Source: an uncultured Alphaproteobacteria bacterium
Lineage (GTDB): Bacteria; Pseudomonadota; Alphaproteobacteria; Rhizobiales; Beijerinckiaceae
Direction: 5' to 3'
Assembly (NCBI GenBank): GCA_937988775.1
Contig: CALKHP010000005.1
Coordinates: forward strand, 30,822-94,821
Length of the DNA: 64,000 nt
The translations under genes were made by a program, and so were the position numbers. The notes under the pieces were generated by a model. That model did not search any database. It saw only the letters and a list, made by a program, of their open reading frames with translations, and was not told where the DNA came from. This document shows, one piece after another, positions 32,822-42,284 of this stretch. Position 1 is the stretch's first letter. Every line of letters starts with the position of its first letter.

Positions 32822-35259
32822 CACTCGACCCCATCATGCAAGGCGCCGGAGATCGCGCGCCGGCTGCGGCTCGCGCCGCGCACGCCACTGGCGGCCGAGC
32901 GTGCGGCCTCCACGGCCTGCGGTGCCCCGGCCCGGATGCCAGCGGCCAGCGTCGCCATCATCGCCTGCCCGGCCGGTGCCATGTCGATGCCGGTAAAGGC
33001 GCCGCGCAGTTGCCGTGCAATGGTATCGGCCGCGCCCTTGGCCTGGCCGCCGCCGCTGGTGATGCCGGCAGCAAGCTTTTCAACCATCGTGGCGCCTGAA
33101 GGCCCCAGATCGATGTTGAAGCTGTCGCGCACGCCATCGGCCCAGCTCGACATGCCGCGCGATACCTGCCGCCCGAAGCCGATGCCCGGCCCGAGCGAGC
33201 CCATGCCGGGGCCACCCGAGATGCCGCCCGGCCCGAAACCAAAAGTCCGTGGCAACGCCAGCTCGCGCAGACGGCGCTGGGCGTCATCACGCCGGCGGCG
33301 CGCCTCGACCGCGTCGGCGCCAAACGCTGTCCGGTCCTCGGGGTTGGTCACCGTGCTGCGGATGCGGTCGATCGCCTGCAGGCGCATGTCGATCTGGCGG
33401 ATGCGCTCCTGCAGGCCCATCACCTCGGCGCGGTCGATGCCGCCATGGCGCTCGTCCTGGTCGGCCGGCTTGCGCGGATCGAGGGGAAAGCGCTCCGGGT
33501 CGAGGGCGCGGATCGAATTGCGGAAGGTCGCGAGATTGTGCAGGGCGGTCGCCAGATCCTCGTCGCTGGAGCCGCGCTTGCGCCGGCGCTCGATATAGGT
33601 GGCGAGCTGGTCATATTGATCCTGCAACTGCCGCAGGCGCGCCTGGTCGGTCGAGCGCTGCACGCTATCCTCGGCGCGCTTTTCCGTGGTGCGGGCGGTG
33701 ACCTGCGCGCGAAACGCCGGGTCGTTGACCATGCGCTCGCGCTCCTCGGCCGAGAGCGCCTGGCCGCCATGCGCCTTGGTGGCGGCCTGTTCCGTGCGCA
33801 TCTTGTCTTCGGCGTGCCGATCCATCGCCTCGAGCGTGCTGGCGAGGCTGTTCACCGCGTCGTTGATCACCGGCAACGCCCAGCGGCCAAGCCGGTCACC
33901 GATGTCGCCGGCGAGCCCTTTGAGGCGCTTGAGGTGGCTCTCGGTTGTAGCGAGCTGGATGTTGAGGTTGTTGGCGGCCGAACCTTTCCAGATGTTCGGA
34001 TCGTCGACAATCTTGAGGCTTTTGACGATCTCGGCCAGAGCCTGGCCGGCGCGCGCCGCCTCGTCCCACCACTCACGGCCGAAAATATTGATGGCCGCCG
34101 AGGCCTTGTCTGGATTTTTGTCGAGACGTTCAAACACGTCGAGGATGGTGCCGCGTGCATCCTTTTTCATGCCGGCCTCGACGGCTTTCGCCGACAGTCC
34201 GAGCATTTTGAGCCCTTCGTTGACCTTTTTGCCCTGGCTGGTCGCGGTGCGCAGCCGGGCGGTCATTTGGTTGAAGCCGCGCGCAGCTGTCTCCGGCGCG
34301 ATCGCAACGTTGTTCATGGCGGTCAAGATGGCCAGCGAAGTGTCGAAGTCGACGCCGGCAGCCTTGGCAGCCGCGCCGGCACGCTGGAACATGTCGACGA
34401 CATCCATCTCCTTTGCCGAGCCGGCATCGGCGAGCGCGTTGACCTTGTCGACAAACTCCTCGAGCTGCGGATTTGTCCATTGCGTGGCGGCGCGGATCTT
34501 GGCCAGCGCATTCGAGGCCTGGTCGGCCGAAGCATCCCAGGCCGTCGAAGCGGCGATGGTGATGCGCAGAAACTCCGGCATATCTGCCTTGGAAACACCA
34601 CCAGCGCCAGCCTCGGCAACCATCAGTGCGACGTCTTCCTGGAGCTTGCCATAGCGGATGGCATTGCTCTTGATCATCCGCTCCATGGCGGCAAGTTCGG
34701 CCGGGTTATCGAGGCCATCGACCTTCTTTTTGACCTCGGCCATGGCCTTTTCGAAGGTGACGCTCTCGCCGATCGTGCCGCGCACCGTGGCACGCGCCGT
34801 GTGCCAGCCGACATAGCCCAACGCCAGCGCCGGCAGGGCGCGCCCGGCCGCCAGAAGCGGCATCCCGCCGCCGCCCTCGGCCTCCGCCTTGCCCGGTTGC
34901 TTGCCGCGTCGCCCGCTCGCCGCGATCAACCCGGCATAGGCCGCCTTGCTCTGCTTGAGTTCATTGCGCAGGCGCCGGGCCGAGCCGCGCGCCCGCTCAA
35001 GGTCGCGCGCCAGCTTGGCGGCGCCGGGCTCGCGATTGAGATCGCGCGTCGCCTGGCGCACGCCCTTGACGCCGCGCTCGGCATCCCTCGCCGCCGGCCG
35101 GATACGCTTGATCTCGCGCGCCAGCTTGGCGCCGCCGCCGGTGCGATCGAGCTCCTTCGCCGCCCGTTTGATGCTATTCAGGTCTTTCTTGACCAGTTTC
35201 GCGCCCGGCTTAAGGCCGTTGACCAGGTCGAGAAACAGCTTGACGCGCATGTCGGCCAT
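32821..35259 (-). CDS. Tail tape measure protein (P2 gpT-like)
   Basis: An 812-residue protein. A basic helical N-terminus (residues 1-130) precedes a TP901-type tape-measure core ('VTFEKAMAEVKKKVDGLDN', 'LLAAGRALPALALGYVGWH'). A long coiled-coil region (about 480-680) and a Gly/Ala-rich C-terminus follow. It sets contractile tail length. It lies after the gpE frameshift gene, as in P2. Confidence 0.88.
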   Translation of the reverse strand: MADMRVKLFLDLVNGLKPGAKLVKKDLNSIKRAAKELDRTGGGAKLAREIKRIRPAARDAERGVKGVRQATRDLNREPGAAKLARDLERARGSARRLRNELKQSKAAYAGLIAASGRRGKQPGKAEAEGGGGMPLLAAGRALPALALGYVGWHTARATVRGTIGESVTFEKAMAEVKKKVDGLDNPAELAAMERMIKSNAIRYGKLQEDVALMVAEAGAGGVSKADMPEFLRITIAASTAWDASADQASNALAKIRAATQWTNPQLEEFVDKVNALADAGSAKEMDVVDMFQRAGAAAKAAGVDFDTSLAILTAMNNVAIAPETAARGFNQMTARLRTATSQGKKVNEGLKMLGLSAKAVEAGMKKDARGTILDVFERLDKNPDKASAAINIFGREWWDEAARAGQALAEIVKSLKIVDDPNIWKGSAANNLNIQLATTESHLKRLKGLAGDIGDRLGRWALPVINDAVNSLASTLEAMDRHAEDKMRTEQAATKAHGGQALSAEERERMVNDPAFRAQVTARTTEKRAEDSVQRSTDQARLRQLQDQYDQLATYIERRRKRGSSDEDLATALHNLATFRNSIRALDPERFPLDPRKPADQDERHGGIDRAEVMGLQERIRQIDMRLQAIDRIRSTVTNPEDRTAFGADAVEARRRRDDAQRRLRELALPRTFGFGPGGISGGPGMGSLGPGIGFGRQVSRGMSSWADGVRDSFNIDLGPSGATMVEKLAAGITSGGGQAKGAADTIARQLRGAFTGIDMAPAGQAMMATLAAGIRAGAPQAVEAARSAASGVRGASRSRRAISGALHDGVE

Positions 35260-35266
35260 GGTGGGC

Positions 35267-35409
35267 CTAACCTCCAGCGATCGCGCACGCCTCGTCGTGC
35301 CACATCAGGATCTCGTCGACCGCCCAGGACAGCACGACGGGCAACGGTGTGTGCAGGCTCTGCGCCACCTCGGCCGCCAGGCGCGGCAGGCGGGCCAGGC
35401 CGCGCCTTA
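35267..35409 (-). CDS. gpE' extension reached by -1 frameshift from gpE
   Basis: In the frame -1 to gpE, the sequence from about 35409 to a TAG at 35267-35269 encodes 'LARLPRLAAEVAQSLHTPLP' and then 'ILMWHDEACAIAGG'. This resembles the extension domain of P2-type gpE+E' tail chaperones. It has no good start of its own, and it lies exactly where such extensions lie, between gpE and the tape measure. No classic slippery heptamer is obvious near 35407-35420. Confidence 0.6.
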
Positions 35410-35826
35410 CGTCCCGATCTCGCCCGCGTCCTCGCTGAGCTGCGCCTCGATGGCGGCGATGGCGCGCGGCAAGAAAGGGCGGCACGCTGCCGCGAATGCC
35501 TCCGCATCATCGGCCGAGAGCGCATCGATCACGTCCGGATGCAGCCCGGCCATCGCCGCGCGGACCCGCATGTTGAGCGTGGTCTCGTCATCATCGTCGA
35601 GGATGACATCGGCGATGTCGCGGCCGGTCAGCCGGCGCACGGTGATGCGCTCGAGGCGCTCGCCGTCGACCAGCAACGGATAGACCAGCGTGAGCTCGAC
35701 CGACCAGGTGCGCGGCTCAGCCGGGACGATCACCGGCCGCGTGCGGCGCACCGGCTCAGAAGCGGCGGGCGCAGCTGGCGGCACGATCGGGTCGAGATCG
35801 GCGTCAGGGGGGAAAGCGCTCGTCAT
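35407..35826 (-). CDS. Tail assembly chaperone gpE
   Basis: A 139-residue acidic protein with a Pro/Ala-rich N-terminus, then 'TLVYPLLVDGERLERITVRR' and 'LTGRDIADVILDDDDETTLN', matching the phage tail E (TAC) family that chaperones the tape measure. It starts at an ATG overlapping the tube protein's stop and probably frameshifts into gpE'. Confidence 0.78.
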   Translation of the reverse strand: MTSAFPPDADLDPIVPPAAPAASEPVRRTRPVIVPAEPRTWSVELTLVYPLLVDGERLERITVRRLTGRDIADVILDDDDETTLNMRVRAAMAGLHPDVIDALSADDAEAFAAACRPFLPRAIAAIEAQLSEDAGEIGT

Positions 35827-36362
35827 CCGGTGATGCCGAGCATCTGGTTGATGCGCTGGCGCTGGCCGCCAATATCCTGCCAGCCGCCAGCCTGGATGTT
35901 AAAACGATAGATCTCGGTGTTGCCGATCATCATGTTGTACTTGGAGATCGAGTGCAGCTCGTAGTCGGTGCCGAGTGCGCCCTCCATCTCGCCGATCTCG
36001 GCGTTGAGGCGGCCATAGGACGTCGAGACAACCTGCTGCTCACGCCCCTCGGCCGAGGTGGCGTACTCGTTGACCAGCACGGCATAGACCGTGATCTTGA
36101 GGCGATCGCCAAGCGGCAGGTTGGTCAGCGGCAGAACAGCGGGCTGAATGCCCTTGAGGTCGAAACCCAGCATGCACGCCTCGGTGCCGGTCATCATCTC
36201 GATCGAGCCGTTGGTCGCGCCGGCCGCGAAGTCGTCATAGGTTTCCTTGCGCACCGGCAGCTTGACCTTGCCGAGCACGAGGTGGGTGTTGAGCGCCGAG
36301 TTGGCGGCATACTCAATATAAGCGTTACGACCTTGCAGGCTGAGCAGCGGGATGGCGGTCAT
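35823..36362 (-). CDS. Major tail tube protein (gpFII)
   Basis: A 179-residue protein. 'NAYIEYAANSALNTHLVLGK', 'GSIEMMTGTEACMLGFDLKG' and 'YELHSISKYNMMIGNTEIYR' fit the P2 FII tube family. It follows the sheath gene by 18 bases. Confidence 0.88.
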   Translation of the reverse strand: MTAIPLLSLQGRNAYIEYAANSALNTHLVLGKVKLPVRKETYDDFAAGATNGSIEMMTGTEACMLGFDLKGIQPAVLPLTNLPLGDRLKITVYAVLVNEYATSAEGREQQVVSTSYGRLNAEIGEMEGALGTDYELHSISKYNMMIGNTEIYRFNIQAGGWQDIGGQRQRINQMLGITG

Positions 36363-36380
36363 GGATCAACTCCGGGTGGG

Positions 36381-37598
36381 TCAGGCCGCGCCCGACTGGC
36401 GGTCGAGAGCGACCAGGATGCCGTTGGCGACGGTCGCGTAATAGGTGAGGTTGTCGTGGACGCCGAACTGCAGATCCTCGAGCGGCGAGGCCGCCAAGCG
36501 GTCGAAGTCAAAGCGCAGGATGCCGGAGCTCATACCCTCATTGGCGTTGAGCTCCTTTTCGAACCACGGTCGGAAACCGAGCACGGCGCCCTTGGCGACG
36601 AGTTCGTCGCCGAATGCGTCCAGGCTCTGCAGGATCGAAGTGCCGAGCGGCACCGAGATGTTGCGGTCTAGCGCCCAATAAAACGCATTGATCACCGCCT
36701 CGTCGATCATGTCGTTGGTGCGCACGACATTGACAAAGGCGTCTTTCGGATCGAGCGCGCAGGTGCGGTTGCCCCACAGAATAAAGCCGCCGCGCAGCGT
36801 GGTGATCTGCTTGCTGTTGAGGTACTGCGCCTCGCTGTCCGGCTCGCCGGTGTAATAGGAGATCGGCCGCGACGGCCCGAGAATGCCGCCCATCGCCTGG
36901 CTGGACGGGCTCTCGAACGGCCCGCCGACCTCCTTGTCGCGCTTCACGAACAGCCCTGCGGCGCGGCCGGAGCCGGGCTGCGTGACGACACTGGTCGCGA
37001 CCAGCACCTTGGCGGAGGGGTGAAACAGATAGGCGCGCTTGTCGTCGGTGAAATCCTCGCGATAGGCCTCGGCCACCTCCTTGGAGGCATCCGGCGTGTC
37101 GAGGATCTTCATGGCGCGCAGCCGGGTCGCGATGCCGTCGAGCTCGGCCGCAACGGGGTTTTTGGCATCGCTGATGCGCTGGCTGGTATAGCCAGGGCAG
37201 ATCAGCAGTTTGGCCGGCTTTGAAGCCTCCTTGAACGCGTGCACGCCGCTGTTATTGGCGCCGCTGCCGACGATGTTGGCGATCGTCGCCTCGAGCTTGG
37301 CGGCGTCATCCGCGCCGGCACCCTCCTCGACGCGCACGACCTGGACCTCGGCGACGACGCCCTGGTCATCGATCGCATCGAGCACGGCATCGACATTGCC
37401 GCCGGCGCCAAGTGCCGTGCGCATCGCCGTGTCGTTGGAAAATATCGTCGTGGCGACGTTGAGCGGGAACTTGTCTTCTTCGGCGGCCGGAGCCACCACC
37501 ACGGCGCCGATGGTCGAATACTCTCCGACGGCGATCGGCCTGGTGGTCTGGCCAGCCTGGAAAACGCGGACGCCGTGAAAGGCTTCGGTGGTCGGCAT
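36381..37598 (-). CDS. Tail sheath protein (gpFI)
   Basis: A 405-residue contractile sheath subunit. 'FHGVRVFQAGQTTRPIAVG', 'STIGAVVVAPAAEEDKFPL', 'PSRPISYYTGEPDSEAQYL' and 'GFILWGNRTC' are typical. The ATG at 37598 has a CGGAG ribosome-binding site and follows a palindromic operator at 37678. It is the first gene of the third late operon. Confidence 0.92.
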   Translation of the reverse strand: MPTTEAFHGVRVFQAGQTTRPIAVGEYSTIGAVVVAPAAEEDKFPLNVATTIFSNDTAMRTALGAGGNVDAVLDAIDDQGVVAEVQVVRVEEGAGADDAAKLEATIANIVGSGANNSGVHAFKEASKPAKLLICPGYTSQRISDAKNPVAAELDGIATRLRAMKILDTPDASKEVAEAYREDFTDDKRAYLFHPSAKVLVATSVVTQPGSGRAAGLFVKRDKEVGGPFESPSSQAMGGILGPSRPISYYTGEPDSEAQYLNSKQITTLRGGFILWGNRTCALDPKDAFVNVVRTNDMIDEAVINAFYWALDRNISVPLGTSILQSLDAFGDELVAKGAVLGFRPWFEKELNANEGMSSGILRFDFDRLAASPLEDLQFGVHDNLTYYATVANGILVALDRQSGAA

Positions 37599-37677
37599 AT
37601 GATGGCTCCGGGGCGTGCTGGGCTTGACAGCGCAATGCGTGACCCCGAAGCTATTCCGACCTCCTCCCCTCAAAAGA

Positions 37678-37695
37678 GGGTGACGCGCGTCACCC
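37678..37695 (-). promoter_or_regulatory. 18-bp palindromic operator, copy 3 (tail operon)
   Basis: A perfect palindrome, GGGTGACGCGCGTCACCC, lies 80 bases upstream of the sheath ATG in the only gap between fibre genes and the tail operon. On the - strand it is followed by TCTTTTG, also found after the copy at 49566. It is likely a site for the Mor-like activator. Confidence 0.85.
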
Positions 37696-37718
37696 CGGCC
37701 AATAGGCCGCGTTGCCGG

Positions 37719-38024
37719 TCAGGTGGCGGGCCAGGCAAGCTCCGGCAACTCGCTCAGAAACGCCGCGACGCTGGGCTGCTCGCGCTCGCCGGCCAGTACC
37801 TTATCAAGCTCGGCATAGGCGTGTGCCCACACCGCATCGCGCCACGCGACATAGGCTTGCGCCTCTGCCGCCCAGACCGGATTGGTGCTGGCGACATAAG
37901 TCGAGATCGACGTGGCGTTGTCGTAGCGGCGCTCCTGCGCTTTGGCATCGAGCATGGCGACGATCGCGGCCTGGTAGTCCGCGACAGTCGGCGGCGGCGC
38001 GGGGCGGATGGTGATGATGCTCAT
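37719..38024 (-). CDS. Tail fibre-associated hypothetical protein
   Basis: A 101-residue helical protein, 'PAPPPTVADYQAAIVAMLDA' to 'LSELPELAWPAT'. Small proteins of this composition end fibre operons and may be assembly chaperones. Its ATG overlaps the upstream stop. It is the last gene of the second late operon. Confidence 0.5.
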   Translation of the reverse strand: MSIITIRPAPPPTVADYQAAIVAMLDAKAQERRYDNATSISTYVASTNPVWAAEAQAYVAWRDAVWAHAYAELDKVLAGEREQPSVAAFLSELPELAWPAT

Positions 38025-38545
38025 GGTGCGGGGGCCTCCGGCTCGGGTTCTGGATCAGGCTCGGGCTCCGGCTCCGGCTGTGCGGCCAGCAGCGCCACGG
38101 CCAGGTTCTGCCCGGCCACCTGGACTGCTGCCGGGATGGTGACGCCAAAGGCTTGCCGATCGGCTTCGCTCGGATCGGTCGCCGGCAGGGTATCGAGCGC
38201 AGCGAGCGCATCCTGGATGGCGGCCGCAAACGCGGCATAGGCGTCAGCAACCGCTTGCGATGCCTCGGGCGGCGGCTGGTTGACCGGGAGCAGCGCGGCA
38301 TATTGCGCTGCGCGCTGCTCGATAAACCACGCCCAGGCGCCGATGCCATGCCCGTCCGGCGCCGAGAAATCAGCGGTCCAGAGTTCAGGCGACGAGCCAT
38401 CGGCCGGAATATCGACGGTCGTGATGAAGCGGTACGGCAGTCCGGCAGGCACGTCTTTGCGGGCAACCTCGGCGATCGAGAGGCTCCCGGTGGGCACCAC
38501 GATGTTAATTCCGCCGGTGCCGTTCGGGTAGATGATGTAGTTCAA
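38021..38545 (-). CDS. Tail fibre assembly-like protein with Pro-Glu tail
   Basis: About 174 residues, starting at TTG 38545 (overlapping the fibre stop). The N-terminus 'NYIIYPNGTGGINIVVPTGS' is beta-rich and the middle helical. The C-terminus is a low-complexity Pro-Glu/Asp repeat followed by APAP. It probably assists the preceding fibre protein. Confidence 0.55.
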   Translation of the reverse strand: MNYIIYPNGTGGINIVVPTGSLSIAEVARKDVPAGLPYRFITTVDIPADGSSPELWTADFSAPDGHGIGAWAWFIEQRAAQYAALLPVNQPPPEASQAVADAYAAFAAAIQDALAALDTLPATDPSEADRQAFGVTIPAAVQVAGQNLAVALLAAQPEPEPEPDPEPEPEAPAP

Positions 38546-39783
38546 GCGGTCCTCCCCATGACAACCAAGCGGACTTTTCCAGCGTCCATCCCGGTAGTCG
38601 TCCCGCCCTGGACGAACACGGTGCACCCGGTGGATGTCTCATCGGATTGATTGTGGAACACCGGGATGCCTCCCGCAGACGGGTCTCCCGCTGACCCAAC
38701 GACAACATAGTTGGTGTTTGCCATCGGGCTCTCGAAGTTGATGGCGTATTTCCCCATCCCAGTCCGCGTGATGCTGGTCAGTCCATGTGCGTCTCGGATC
38801 AAGATTGCAGACGAAACCCAGCCGAAATTCGCCCACGCAACGGGCAAGGAAGGGTCGTTCGGCTGCACAGCGCTGTCGGCCTTGGCGAGCGAGGCGAGCG
38901 AGGCGGCCGACAGCTCTAGACTGCGGTCCGCAGATAGGTCTCCGCCTCCTACCAGACCAGAGCCAGCGGTAATCGATCGGATGAGCCGGGCGTAACGAGC
39001 GTCCTGCTCGGTCTGGCTGATCTGGAGCTTGTACCAAGGATACCATGCCCCGCCCAGCTGATGTCGCCGCCAAGTCTGCGTGTTGGCCGCCTGCGCAGAT
39101 GTGAAGTCGTGAACCGTCTGAGTGCAGTACCCGGCCGCGCCATGGTTCTCGACATTACCGAGGAACCACTTCCCGGCCTCCGGGGAGTTGATGGCAAGGG
39201 AGGCCATGTACCAGCCATTAGCCGTCGCAAGGTTCCAGTCCGCGGTTTGCGCGGCCTGTAGGCCGAGACGGCCGGGGAGCCGATTATCGGTTACCGGGCC
39301 GGTAAAGCGCGGATCATCACCCGCCGCGACCGTGCCGGCGGCGGAGCCTATGTCGCGTTCGGCGGCATTACCCAGCAAGGCGATCGACAGCGCTGCTGCC
39401 TGCACGGCTGCGTGCAACTCAACAATAGCCGCTTGCACATTATTGGCCGTCACCCCGGCGATCGTCGCCAGTGCCACGGCCGAGGCGGGGATTTGGTTGG
39501 TGGTGAGCTGGTCGTAGGCCTCCTGCAGCGCATTAAACTGCGCCTGCATCGACGCGATGGTCGCATCGAGTGCCTCAAGCTTAGGCGTCAGGTTGAGTTG
39601 GATCGCTTCCAGCGCCGTGCCGGTTCCGGCATCGATCAGCGCCTGGAAGTCGGCCCGGATCGCCTCGGCCGCGTTGAGCCGCGCGGCGATGCTGGAGAGC
39701 ACCGCCCCCAGCACCGCGACAGAGATCGGCGTGTCGCCATAGACCTTATAGTCGTTAGCGGCGGTCGGCAGAGGCGATGGCAT
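38542..39783 (-). CDS. Tail fibre protein
   Basis: A 413-residue protein. The N-terminal 150 residues are helical, with 'GSAAGTVAAGDDPRFTGPVT' typical of phage fibres near residue 147. The rest is Gly/Ser/Asn-rich beta structure with 'LGGAWYPWYKLQISQTEQD' and a C-terminal receptor-binding-like end. It overlaps neighbours on both sides. Confidence 0.75.
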   Translation of the reverse strand: MPSPLPTAANDYKVYGDTPISVAVLGAVLSSIAARLNAAEAIRADFQALIDAGTGTALEAIQLNLTPKLEALDATIASMQAQFNALQEAYDQLTTNQIPASAVALATIAGVTANNVQAAIVELHAAVQAAALSIALLGNAAERDIGSAAGTVAAGDDPRFTGPVTDNRLPGRLGLQAAQTADWNLATANGWYMASLAINSPEAGKWFLGNVENHGAAGYCTQTVHDFTSAQAANTQTWRRHQLGGAWYPWYKLQISQTEQDARYARLIRSITAGSGLVGGGDLSADRSLELSAASLASLAKADSAVQPNDPSLPVAWANFGWVSSAILIRDAHGLTSITRTGMGKYAINFESPMANTNYVVVGSAGDPSAGGIPVFHNQSDETSTGCTVFVQGGTTTGMDAGKVRLVVMGRTA

Positions 39784-39961
39784 CGTGGCCCTCCTGCTCG
39801 ACGATACGGATCAGCATGGCGCCGCGCATCTCGTGATCGAGGCGCGGCAGGTAAGTCATCGGGCCGCGCTTGACGACGCGGGTGAGGCGGACATCGTAGG
39901 TCGCGTCCGCATCATAGGCCGGGGTGGCGGAGGCGGCCGGCGCCGCTGGTTTCTTGGCCAT
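39755..39961 (-). CDS. Small hypothetical phage protein
   Basis: A 68-residue protein, MAKKPAAPAASATPAYDADA, then a basic beta-rich part ('YDVRLTRVVKRGPMTYLP'). It overlaps the fibre start by 29 bases and follows the large appendage gene by 4 bases. No family is recognised. Confidence 0.5.
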   Translation of the reverse strand: MAKKPAAPAASATPAYDADATYDVRLTRVVKRGPMTYLPRLDHEMRGAMLIRIVEQEGHDAIASADRR

Positions 39962-39965
39962 ATCG

Positions 39966-42269
39966 TCAGATCCCGATCATCATGGTGTTTTGCACAAATG
40001 GCGTGCTGACGACGCTCGACGTGGTCAGTTTCGGCGCGGCCGAGGCCTCGGTGACCGGCGCGGCAAGCTCGAACATCGAGGTGATCTTGCGCCGGCTCGG
40101 CTTGTCGATATCGACCTCGACGGTGGTGCTGTCGGCCTCGACAAACGCACCAGCGACCCACAGCCGGTTGACGGCGGTGTGGAGAGCCGCATCAAAGGCA
40201 TCGACCACCGTCACCAGCATGATGCTGGAGGTCGAGAAACCAAACGCCTGCGGCTTGGACATCGCCTGCATGACGGATTGCGGGCGCATGGTGGCGGCGC
40301 GCGCCGTGCTGTCGAGCCGGAGCGCCGGAGCGAGGTCCGTGGTGCCGACAAAGGTAGCGCGAAGCTGCGCCAGCGCCGGCAGGCCGGCAAAGCCGGTGGC
40401 ATCGCCCATCTGGATCGGTATCCAGTCGCCATCGACCGGCTTGACTTCCCAGATCAGCGAGGTGCCGGCCGGCGCCCATCCGGCATAGAGCAACTGGATT
40501 TGCGTCATGCCGTCCGGGCAGCCGAGCGGTTGGAAAGCGATCTGTGTGCGGGTGCTCGCGAATTTTGCGACGTTGAGCCGAAAAGCAAAATCGTTGACCG
40601 GATCGCCCTGCGCCCAGGCGCCATCGGTTGCCCAGAACAGGGACCCTTGCGCAAACTTGTTATTGGCGACCGTCACCAGCGCATGGTTGCCGACCGTCAC
40701 CGTGTACCAGGCGTAGCGCCGGCCGGCATCGAGCAAGGTCGGGGTAAACGCAAAGCGGTTCCAGCCGACCACCAGGTCGGCGGCCGCGATCTCGGACACG
40801 GCGAGCACGCTCGAAAAGTCCGGCGCGCCGGTCTCGTCGCACGAGCACAACATCAAGTGGACGGCGCCATCCGAGCCGACGCGGGAAAAATTCAGCTCGA
40901 TCGATGTGACGATGCAGGGCTGGGCATTGAGCAGGGTCTGGCCATAGATCGAGCCGTTAACCCCGACCTCCTTGGTGATATAATCCCAATAGGTCTCCGA
41001 CCAGGCCTCGTACTGCACTTGCCGGATCGAATAAAAGCGGTGGCCGGCGTACCACGGGGACGCATTGTAAGCCGAGGCATCCATGCCGCCGACCCAGGCG
41101 ATGGTGCCGTCCTTTTGCAGCCCGTCGAGGATGTATTCCTTGCCGTTGACCGAAAACGTCTCGCCGGGATGGAGCGTCTTCAGAAACGCCCATTCGCGGG
41201 CATTTTCGCAGTAATTCTGCGTCGGGCCGTAGATGATGCTGGTGCCGCTCAGCGTCTTTTGCACCGCCGTGATCTCTGTATGGACCTGCTGCGAGATATC
41301 ACGCGTGCCATCGGCGCCCTCGACGGCGATGCGGGCGACCTCGGTGTATTTGGGCAGGGCGAGCGTATCGACGATCTTGAGCAGAGGGTCGGCCGGCGTC
41401 AGCAGGGCAAGCTGGCTATCGACGATTTGTGCCCAGGGCATGCGCAGCCCCTCGGCGACGCGGGCGAGCCAGGCGGCATGCGCCGTATCCCAATCATCCT
41501 TGAGCAGGCCGGGATCGTACCAATAGGCGCGCGCCTCGTCGGGCAGGTCGAGCTGCTTGCGCACGGCCGCGGCATCGCGCTGCAACTGGATCATCAGTTC
41601 GGGGCGCGGGATATCGCCCAGGCGCCCCTGTATGTTGGCGACGGTGGTCTCAAGCACGGCGGTGCGCTGGCGCATCGCGTCCATGTCGGCCTCAAGCTGG
41701 ATGACGCGGCCGGTCAACTCGTAGAGGGTGACCATGCGCCAGGCGAGGCCGGGCTCGATGGTCTCGATGCCGGTCGAGGACAGCAAGACAAAGGCGATGC
41801 AGCACTCGGCCGCCGGCACGACAGGCTTGATCGGCGTCGGCGAGCCCACGCCATCCTGCACGACGATGGTCAGACCCTGCACCTGGCGCTTGGGCAGCAT
41901 CTGCGCCGAGGTCTCGCCGGTATCGGCATCGGTCTCGACGAGCCGGCTCTCCTGCCTGGTCTCGGTGGTGCCGCGCAGCAGCAGGGCCACCCATTTGGTA
42001 TCGCCGAGCACGAGCGAAAGGTTGGCCATCAGGTTGACAAGGATCGGCGTGGTGGAGCTGTACAGCACGTCGCCGGCAAACAACTCGCCCGGCTGGACAT
42101 TGAGCGTGGACGCCGAGGGCTGGGTGATGGTGACGCGCGCCCACTGGCTCGGCGCGCCGATGGCGCCGCCGACAACCGAGGCGATATCGTCTCTGGCAGC
42201 CTCGCCGATCGCGGTAAAATCGCCCGGCTCGGTAACCTCGGCCTCGTTAAACAGGAGTTGCTCGGACAC
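39966..42269 (-). CDS. Large baseplate or fibre-network protein
   Basis: A 767-residue protein. The N-terminal part ('ASTLNVQPGELFAGDVLYSS') is beta-rich, residues about 180-240 form a coiled coil, and the rest has several jelly-roll-like stretches with aromatic residues ('IRQVQYEAWSETYWDY'). It lies between gpI and the fibre gene, where appendage or baseplate-to-fibre connectors sit. No named family is recognised with confidence. Confidence 0.55.
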   Translation of the reverse strand: MSEQLLFNEAEVTEPGDFTAIGEAARDDIASVVGGAIGAPSQWARVTITQPSASTLNVQPGELFAGDVLYSSTTPILVNLMANLSLVLGDTKWVALLLRGTTETRQESRLVETDADTGETSAQMLPKRQVQGLTIVVQDGVGSPTPIKPVVPAAECCIAFVLLSSTGIETIEPGLAWRMVTLYELTGRVIQLEADMDAMRQRTAVLETTVANIQGRLGDIPRPELMIQLQRDAAAVRKQLDLPDEARAYWYDPGLLKDDWDTAHAAWLARVAEGLRMPWAQIVDSQLALLTPADPLLKIVDTLALPKYTEVARIAVEGADGTRDISQQVHTEITAVQKTLSGTSIIYGPTQNYCENAREWAFLKTLHPGETFSVNGKEYILDGLQKDGTIAWVGGMDASAYNASPWYAGHRFYSIRQVQYEAWSETYWDYITKEVGVNGSIYGQTLLNAQPCIVTSIELNFSRVGSDGAVHLMLCSCDETGAPDFSSVLAVSEIAAADLVVGWNRFAFTPTLLDAGRRYAWYTVTVGNHALVTVANNKFAQGSLFWATDGAWAQGDPVNDFAFRLNVAKFASTRTQIAFQPLGCPDGMTQIQLLYAGWAPAGTSLIWEVKPVDGDWIPIQMGDATGFAGLPALAQLRATFVGTTDLAPALRLDSTARAATMRPQSVMQAMSKPQAFGFSTSSIMLVTVVDAFDAALHTAVNRLWVAGAFVEADSTTVEVDIDKPSRRKITSMFELAAPVTEASAAPKLTTSSVVSTPFVQNTMMIGI

Positions 42270-42284
42270 TGGATCAGCCCTCTC

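Noticed and set aside
38049..38085. Direct repeats of a GGCTCGGG-like hexanucleotide pattern
   Set aside because: This is the coding sequence of the Pro-Glu repeat at the end of the fibre assembly-like protein, not a DNA element.
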